Below are positions 13,226 through 17,542 of a stretch of DNA of 17,542 bases, one piece after another. The stretch comes from Brevundimonas sp. UBA5866 (GTDB lineage: Bacteria; Pseudomonadota; Alphaproteobacteria; Caulobacterales; Caulobacteraceae). Below the pieces are notes generated by a model. The model searched no databases and was not told where the DNA came from. It was given only the letters and a program-made list of their open reading frames with translations. Position numbers and translations under genes: made by a program. Each line of letters begins with the position of its first letter. Position 1 is the first letter of the stretch. The stretch spans positions 50,769-68,310 of the forward strand of contig NZ_DJFS01000074.1 in the NCBI RefSeq assembly GCF_002432125.1. The letters are read 5' to 3'.

Positions 13226-14164
13226 TTAGTTGCCGCCGGTCATCGAGGCGACTTCAGCCGCGAAGTCCGGAGTATCGGCCTTCTCGACGCCTTCGCCCAG
13301 AGCCAGACGCACGAAGCCAGCCAGCTTCAGCTCAGCGCCCAGTTCCTTGCCGGTGTTGGCGACCAGCTGCTCGACAGTCACGTCCGGATCCATCACGAAC
13401 GGCTGCTTCGACAGAACAACTTCCTTTTGGAACTTGTTGATTTGGCCTTCCACGATCTTTTCGATCATGTTGTCCGGACGTCCTTCTTCCTTGGCCTTTT
13501 CGATCAGAACGGCACGTTCCTTCTCGATAGCAGCCGGGTCGAGGTCCGAGGTGTCCAGAGCCAGCGGTGCGGTAGCCGCAACGTGCATGGCGATCTTGCG
13601 GCCCAGTTCACGGACAGCAGCCTTGTCACCAGCGCCTTCGATGGCGACCAGCACGCCGATGCGGCCGACGCCCGGCGACACAGCGTTGTGGACGTACGAA
13701 GCCACAGCGCCTTGCTCGACCGACAGACGGGCCGAACGACGCAGGGTCATGTTCTCGCCGATGGTGGCGATCAGCTGGGTGATCTCGTCAGCGACGGTAC
13801 GGCCGTTTTCGAGGGTTGCAGCCGAGATGGCCTCAACGCCTTCGTTCTTCAGAGCCAGCTGGGCGAATTGCTTGGCTGCGGTCTGGAACAGGTCGTTACG
13901 GGCAACGAAGTCGGTTTCAGCGTTGAACTCGATGGCAGCAGCGGTTTCGCCAGCGCCGTTTTCTTCGGTTGCAACAGCGACAACGCCTTCAGCAGCGACG
14001 CGGTCAGCCTTCTTGGCAGCCTTGGACAGGCCCTTGGCGCGCAGCCAGTCGATGGCGGCTTCGATGTTACCGTCGTTTTCCTGCAAGGCCTTCTTGCAGT
14101 CCATCATGCCGACGCCCGAACGCTCGCGAAGTTCCTTCACGAGGGCGGCAGTGATCTCGGCCAT
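13226..14164 (-). CDS. tsf: elongation factor Ts
   Basis: EF-Ts is the nucleotide exchange factor that releases GDP from EF-Tu. The 312-aa protein starts with the UBA-like EF-Tu-binding domain (MAEITAALVKELRERSGVGMMDCKKALQENDGNIEAAIDWLRAKG, residues 1-45). It continues with the core motif AETDFVARND (82-91), the EF-Tu-contacting segment, followed by the subdomains up to DPDVTVEQLVANTGKELGAELKLAGFVRLALGEGVEK. The length is normal for alphaproteobacteria. A strong AGGAG (14171-14175) stands 6 nt before the ATG at 14164, as expected for an abundantly made protein. rpsB lies 99 nt upstream, with two hairpins between. Confidence 0.98.
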   Translation of the reverse strand: MAEITAALVKELRERSGVGMMDCKKALQENDGNIEAAIDWLRAKGLSKAAKKADRVAAEGVVAVATEENGAGETAAAIEFNAETDFVARNDLFQTAAKQFAQLALKNEGVEAISAATLENGRTVADEITQLIATIGENMTLRRSARLSVEQGAVASYVHNAVSPGVGRIGVLVAIEGAGDKAAVRELGRKIAMHVAATAPLALDTSDLDPAAIEKERAVLIEKAKEEGRPDNMIEKIVEGQINKFQKEVVLSKQPFVMDPDVTVEQLVANTGKELGAELKLAGFVRLALGEGVEKADTPDFAAEVASMTGGN

Positions 14165-14188
14165 GTTCTTCTCCTGAAATTCGATTGA

Positions 14189-14213
14189 GCGGCCGGACCA
14201 TTAGCCCGGCCGC
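14189..14213 (-). repeat. GC-rich inverted repeat before tsf
   Basis: GCGGCCGG (14189-14196) and its reverse complement CCGGCCGC (14206-14213) form an 8-bp, all-G/C stem with a 9-nt loop. The structure ends 13 nt before the tsf Shine-Dalgarno. On the coding strand no T-tract follows directly (TCAATCGAATTTC), so it is not a normal terminator. It may slow transcription, protect the RNA end or limit ribosome access to tsf. Confidence 0.6.
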
Positions 14214-14230
14214 ATGTCGGTTTGACGTCA

Positions 14231-14254
14231 GTTCGTCCCTATATAGGGACGAAC
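14231..14254 (-). repeat. 24-bp perfect palindrome between rpsB and tsf
   Basis: GTTCGTCCCTAT (14231-14242) is followed without a gap by its exact reverse complement ATAGGGACGAAC (14243-14254). Flanking GACG (14224-14227) and CGTC (14255-14258) can extend the RNA hairpin across a 3-nt bulge. It begins 9 nt after the rpsB stop. As RNA it gives a stem of 9-10 bp with a small TATA loop. No T-tract follows on the coding strand, so it is either a processing or attenuation hairpin, or a DNA site for a dimeric protein. Which of these is not shown by the sequence. Confidence 0.75.
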
Positions 14255-14263
14255 CGTCAGAAA

Positions 14264-15049
14264 TCAGCCTTGAGCAGCTTCTTCAGCAGCCGGAGCTTCT
14301 TCGGCAGCCAGAGCCGGCTCAACCGGAGCTTCCATAGCACCCAGGTCGATACCTTGAGCGGCAGCACCAGCAGCCAGACCGTCCAGAACCGCGTCAGCGA
14401 TCAGATCGCAGTAGGTTTGGATGGCGCGGGCAGCGTCGTCGTTGCCCGGGACCGGATAGGTGATGCCGTCCGGATCCGAGTTGGTGTCCAGGATGGCGAT
14501 GATCGGGATGTTCAGCTTGCGGGCTTCCTGGATCGCGATCGACTCTTTGTTGGTGTCGATGACGAACATGATGTCCGGAACCGAACCCATGTCCTTGATG
14601 CCGCCGAGCGACAGCTCGAGCTTGTCCATCTCGCGCTGCAGGGTCAGCAGCTCTTTCTTGTTACGGCCTTCACCCGAAGCGAGGATGCCTTCCAGCTCGC
14701 GAAGGCGCTGGATCGAACCCGAAACGGTGCGCCAGTTGGTCAGCGTGCCGCCGAGCCAACGGTTGTTCATGTAGTACTGGGCGCAGCGCTTGGCAGCCTG
14801 GGCAACCGGATCAGCAGCTTGACGCTTGGTACCAACGAACAGAACACGACCGCCCTTGGCAGCCACGTCGCGAACAGCAACCAGAGCCTGGTGCATCAGC
14901 GGCATGGTTTGCGACAGGTCGATGATGTGGATGTTCGAGCGCGAACCGAAGATGTAGCGTTCCATCTTCGGGTTCCAGCGGTGGGTCTGGTGACCGAAGT
15001 GAGCGCCGGCTTCCAGCAGGGTGCGCATCGAGAATTCTGGCAGAGCCAT
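14264..15049 (-). CDS. rpsB: 30S ribosomal protein S2
   Basis: S2 binds late to the 30S subunit near protein S1. The 261-aa product shows the family signatures MRTLLEAGAHFGHQTHRWNPKMERYIFGSRSNIHIIDLSQT (8-48), GTKRQA (76-81), NNRWLGGTLTNWRT (95-108), LPDIMFVID-like SVPDIMFVID (about 156-165) and NIPIIAILDTNSDPDGITYPVPGNDDAARAIQ (about 178-209). The C-terminal tail (about 235-261) is an Ala/Glu-rich acidic extension, common in alphaproteobacterial S2. AAGGAC precedes the ATG at 15049 by 9 nt. It heads the rpsB-tsf-pyrH-frr block; the long leader upstream suggests that the main operon promoter lies between dnaE and rpsB. Confidence 0.98.
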   Translation of the reverse strand: MALPEFSMRTLLEAGAHFGHQTHRWNPKMERYIFGSRSNIHIIDLSQTMPLMHQALVAVRDVAAKGGRVLFVGTKRQAADPVAQAAKRCAQYYMNNRWLGGTLTNWRTVSGSIQRLRELEGILASGEGRNKKELLTLQREMDKLELSLGGIKDMGSVPDIMFVIDTNKESIAIQEARKLNIPIIAILDTNSDPDGITYPVPGNDDAARAIQTYCDLIADAVLDGLAAGAAAQGIDLGAMEAPVEPALAAEEAPAAEEAAQG

Positions 15050-15255
15050 GATCGTATTGTCCTTTTTCCGATCAAACCTAGCGCGGGTGATTAAAGGACA
15101 TACGGTCCCTCGGAACGGTGCAGGTCAGGATTTCTCCCCAACCGCGCCTCACCCACGTGCGAAGTGCGCCGCTCCTCTACGCCTCCGGATATGAAAACGC
15201 AAGAGAGACGGCGAAGAAAAACCCAAGCCTGCAAAGGCCTTAGCCTTGGCCCGGC
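15050..15255 (-). promoter_or_regulatory. rpsB leader and probable operon promoter region
   Basis: These 206 nt separate dnaE from rpsB and carry no gene. They hold the dnaE terminator candidate at the dnaE end. A hairpin near rpsB (AAGGAC 15094-15099 with GTCCCT 15105-15110 on the + strand, 6 bp including one G-U) may belong to the leader. A weak promoter candidate reads TTGCGT (15202 to 15197) and TAGAGG (15179 to 15174) on the - strand with a 17-nt spacer. The rpsB Shine-Dalgarno lies in the loop of a 5-bp inverted repeat (GATCG 15050-15054, CGATC 15069-15073). S2 represses its own operon through the rpsB leader in E. coli; whether that applies here cannot be read from the sequence. Confidence 0.45.
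15216..15249 (-). terminator. probable terminator of dnaE
   Basis: Seven nt after the dnaE stop, the - strand has CCAAGGC (15249-15243) that pairs, with one bulged G, to GCTTGG (15228-15223). A TTTTTCTT tract follows after one further G. The 14-nt loop contains the self-complementary AGGCCT. The stem is short and imperfect, so termination may be partial. The position, between a replication gene and a strongly expressed ribosomal operon, supports the call. Confidence 0.5.
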
Positions 15256-17542
15256 TCAGGCGTCTTCCAGCATGACTACGCCCGGAACCGTCTTGAGCGC
15301 ACCGCGCAGGGCAGCATCGAGCCGGTAGCGCCCCGGGAGTTTGACCTCGACCTCGGTGCGTCCATGCAGGGTCGTCTGTACCCAGACCTCACCGCCCTTC
15401 CCGTTCGAACGTGCACGTTCGAGGCGGGACTTGAGCGCTTCGGGGTCGGAGGCATTGGCAGACACGATCACGCGCAGGCCGATGTTCGCATCGTCAAGCA
15501 ACACATCCATACGGCTGGCATCGTCACCGAAGAAGCGAACCTCGCCGTCGGATGCCTTGGCACGGACCTTCACAAGAACGGCAGATCCGACTTCCAGAAT
15601 GTCGCGGCAACGGCGCAACTGCTCCGGCGGGAACAGGCATTCGAACTCGCCCGTCGGATCGGAGAAACTGACGAAGGCGAACTTCTCGCCATTCTTGTTG
15701 GGACGTTCCTGTTTGCGACGTACGACGCCGGCCATCTGGAAGGCTTCGTGCCCGGCCTCCGCCAGTCCGGTAGCCTCGGCCACAAAGGTCACGCGTTTGC
15801 GCTTCAGCGCCGGGGTCAGCTCTTCCAGCGGGTGGCCCGACAGGTAGAAGCCGACAGCCGACAGTTCCTGATCCAGCTTGTCTGGCCCCGCCCACGGCTC
15901 AACCGAGCGCAAGCGTGGGCGGGCGGCCCCCGCCTGATCGGCACCGAACAGGCTGACCTGGGAAGAGGCACGCTCGGCCGCGACGCTCTGGCAATAGGCA
16001 ACCAGCACATCGGCCTGTTCGAACAGCTGGCGGCGGTTCGGGTGGATGCTGTCGAAAGCCCCTGCCCGCGCCAGACCTTCCAGCGCGCGCTTGTTCACGA
16101 CCTTGGGATCGACACGTTCCAGGAAGTCGAAGATATCCTTGAACGGTCCCGTTTCGTTACGCACCTCGACAACGTGCTTCATGGCTTCGAGGCCCACGTT
16201 ACGGATGGCCCCCAGCGCATAGAGCACGCTGCCCTTGCCGTCCTCCCACGCGACGTCGAAGTCGGCTGACGAACGGTTGATGTCCGGTGCCAGCACCGGA
16301 ATCTCGAAGCGGCGGCAGTCCTGATAGAAGACAGCCAGCTTGTCGGTATTCGACAGGTCCAGGCTCATGGACGCGGCGAAGAACTCGACCGGATGGTTGG
16401 CCTTCAGCCAGCCCGTCTGGAAAGAGATCAGCGCATAGGCGGCAGCGTGCGATTTGTTGAAGCCGTAGCCCGCGAATTTGGCCACGAGATCGAAGATCGA
16501 ACCGGACTGCTCTTCCGGCACGCCCTTTTCCGAAGCGCCCTTCACGAAGCGGAGGCGCTGGAAGTCCATCTCCTCCTTCTTCTTCTTACCCATCGCGCGG
16601 CGCAGGAGGTCGGCTTCACCGAGGCTGTACCCTGCCAGGATCTGGGCGATCTTCATCACCTGTTCCTGATAGATGATGACGCCGTACGTCTCCGTCAGGA
16701 CTTCCTTCAGGCTGGGGTGCAGGTAATCGACCTCCGCTCGACCGAACTTACGGTCGATATAGGTGTCGATCATCTCCATCGGGCCGGGGCGGTACAGCGA
16801 GATCAGAGCGGTGATCTCTTCGATCGACCCGCATCGCATCTTGCGCAGGGTGTCGCGCATGCCCTGCGATTCCAACTGGAACACGCCGACCGTCTGGCCT
16901 GAGGCCATCAGCTCATAGGTCTTCTCGTCATCAAGCGGTATAAGGTTCCATTCCGGAGCCTGTCCGCGACGCTCCAGGAACCCCTTGGCACGGTCCAGAA
17001 CCGTCAGGGTTTTGAGGCCGAGGAAGTCGAACTTCACCAGACCGGCCGGCTCGACCCATTTCATGTTGAACTGCGACGCCGGAATGGTCGAACGCGGATC
17101 CTGATACAGCGGCACCAGTTCCGTTAGAGGACGATCACCGATAACCACGCCCGCCGCGTGGGTCGAACAGTTGCGATAGAGACCTTCCAGCTCCATCGAC
17201 GTATTCAGCAGGGCCTGAACAGACTGATCCTCGTCGCGCATCTGGCGCAGACGCGGCTCCATTTCCAAGGCTTGCGAGAGCGTAACCGGATTGGCCGGAT
17301 TGGCCGGAACCATCTTGGCCAGTCGGTCCACCTGACCGAACGGCAATTGCATCACGCGCCCGACGTCGCGCAGCACAACGCGGGCCTGCAGCGTACCGAA
17401 GGTGATGATCTGCGCCACGCGGTCGAACCCATAATGGTTCTGCACGTAGGAAATCACCTCTTCGCGGCGCTCCTGACAGAAGTCGATATCGAAGTCGGGC
17501 ATCGATACGCGTTCAGGGTTAAGGAAGCGCTCGAACAGCAGG
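15256..17542 (-). CDS. dnaE: DNA polymerase III subunit alpha, C-terminal part (partial)
   Basis: DnaE is the replicative polymerase catalytic subunit. The frame continues through the right edge: LLFERFLNPERVSMPDFDIDF is read across the window end, so the Met at 17502 is internal and not the start. About 761 of some 1,150 residues are present; the PHP domain and first part of the palm are missing. Seen here are the catalytic pair of aspartates in PDFDIDF (E. coli D401, D403), the third in LVKFDFLGLKTL (E. coli D555), the fingers with LISLYRPGPMEMI and MGKKKKEEMDFQR, GYGFNKSHAAAYALISFQTGWLKANHP, a helix-hairpin-helix region with VNKRALEGLARAGAFD, a beta-clamp-binding motif QVSLFG (15943-15960), and an OB fold (GEKFAFVSFSDPTGEFECLFPPEQL). 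It is the DnaE1 type, not the DnaE2 (ImuC) lesion-bypass paralogue, judged by the clamp motif. Confidence 0.97.
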   Translation of the reverse strand, partial: LLFERFLNPERVSMPDFDIDFCQERREEVISYVQNHYGFDRVAQIITFGTLQARVVLRDVGRVMQLPFGQVDRLAKMVPANPANPVTLSQALEMEPRLRQMRDEDQSVQALLNTSMELEGLYRNCSTHAAGVVIGDRPLTELVPLYQDPRSTIPASQFNMKWVEPAGLVKFDFLGLKTLTVLDRAKGFLERRGQAPEWNLIPLDDEKTYELMASGQTVGVFQLESQGMRDTLRKMRCGSIEEITALISLYRPGPMEMIDTYIDRKFGRAEVDYLHPSLKEVLTETYGVIIYQEQVMKIAQILAGYSLGEADLLRRAMGKKKKEEMDFQRLRFVKGASEKGVPEEQSGSIFDLVAKFAGYGFNKSHAAAYALISFQTGWLKANHPVEFFAASMSLDLSNTDKLAVFYQDCRRFEIPVLAPDINRSSADFDVAWEDGKGSVLYALGAIRNVGLEAMKHVVEVRNETGPFKDIFDFLERVDPKVVNKRALEGLARAGAFDSIHPNRRQLFEQADVLVAYCQSVAAERASSQVSLFGADQAGAARPRLRSVEPWAGPDKLDQELSAVGFYLSGHPLEELTPALKRKRVTFVAEATGLAEAGHEAFQMAGVVRRKQERPNKNGEKFAFVSFSDPTGEFECLFPPEQLRRCRDILEVGSAVLVKVRAKASDGEVRFFGDDASRMDVLLDDANIGLRVIVSANASDPEALKSRLERARSNGKGGEVWVQTTLHGRTEVEVKLPGRYRLDAALRGALKTVPGVVMLEDA

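Noticed and set aside
13230..14177. Open frame of 315 codons on the + strand opposite tsf, Ser/Ala-rich
   Set aside because: Exact shadow of tsf in the antisense frame; low-complexity Ser/Ala/Thr content is the mirror of Ala/Glu codons. No independent start signal.
14231..14254. Palindrome as an intrinsic terminator of rpsB
   Set aside because: The coding strand continues ACTGACGTCAAACC after the stem, with no U-run; tsf is expected to be co-transcribed.
1..17542. CRISPR arrays, insertion sequences, tRNA or rRNA genes, phage or defence genes
   Set aside because: I looked for regularly spaced repeats, terminal inverted repeats with a transposase, cloverleaf-like segments and unusual composition, and saw none. 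Every stretch above 300 bases is occupied by a core gene.

Overview
The window is a compact stretch of core chromosome from an alphaproteobacterium, most likely of the family Caulobacteraceae. The evidence is the gene order dnaE / rpsB-tsf-pyrH-frr-uppS-cdsA-dxr-rseP-bamA-ompH-lpxD-fabZ-lpxA-lpxI-lpxB / gltA, the use of LpxI instead of LpxH, and protein sequences that look typical of Caulobacter, Brevundimonas and Asticcacaulis. Sampled lines run from about 53 to 67% G+C. That sits better with an Asticcacaulis-like genome than a GC-richer Caulobacter, but the genus is only a guess.

Layout: the left edge holds the last codons of gltA (citrate synthase) on the + strand, a textbook terminator, and a 54-codon + strand gene of unknown function. 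Everything from 348 to the right edge is on the - strand. In transcription order (right to left) this is: the C-terminal two thirds of dnaE, a probable terminator, a 206-nt leader, then rpsB, tsf, pyrH, frr, uppS, cdsA, dxr, rseP, bamA, ompH, lpxD, fabZ, lpxA, lpxI and lpxB. The last gene meets the small + strand gene tail to tail, with 4 bp between the stop codons.

Logic: the upstream half makes translation factors (S2, EF-Ts, ribosome recycling factor) and UMP kinase. The middle makes isoprenoid and lipid precursors (Dxr, UppS, CdsA). The downstream half builds the outer membrane: the BamA insertase, an OmpH/Skp chaperone, the envelope-stress site-2 protease RseP, and five lipid A or fatty acid steps (LpxD, FabZ, LpxA, LpxI, LpxB). 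Within lpxD-fabZ-lpxA-lpxI-lpxB every junction is a 4-nt stop/start overlap. The cdsA/dxr junction has the same 4-nt overlap and uppS/cdsA overlaps by 1 nt, so translational coupling is expected. Longer spacers with RNA hairpins occur only around rpsB, tsf and pyrH.

This is an ordinary housekeeping region. I found no mobile element, CRISPR array, RNA gene, phage gene, toxin-antitoxin or defence system. The points most worth checking are the unnamed 54-aa gene, the 24-bp perfect palindrome between rpsB and tsf, and two hairpins between tsf and pyrH whose T-rich tails lie on the non-coding strand. Several start codons had to be corrected from the longest open frame (lpxI, dxr, bamA, pyrH, uppS).
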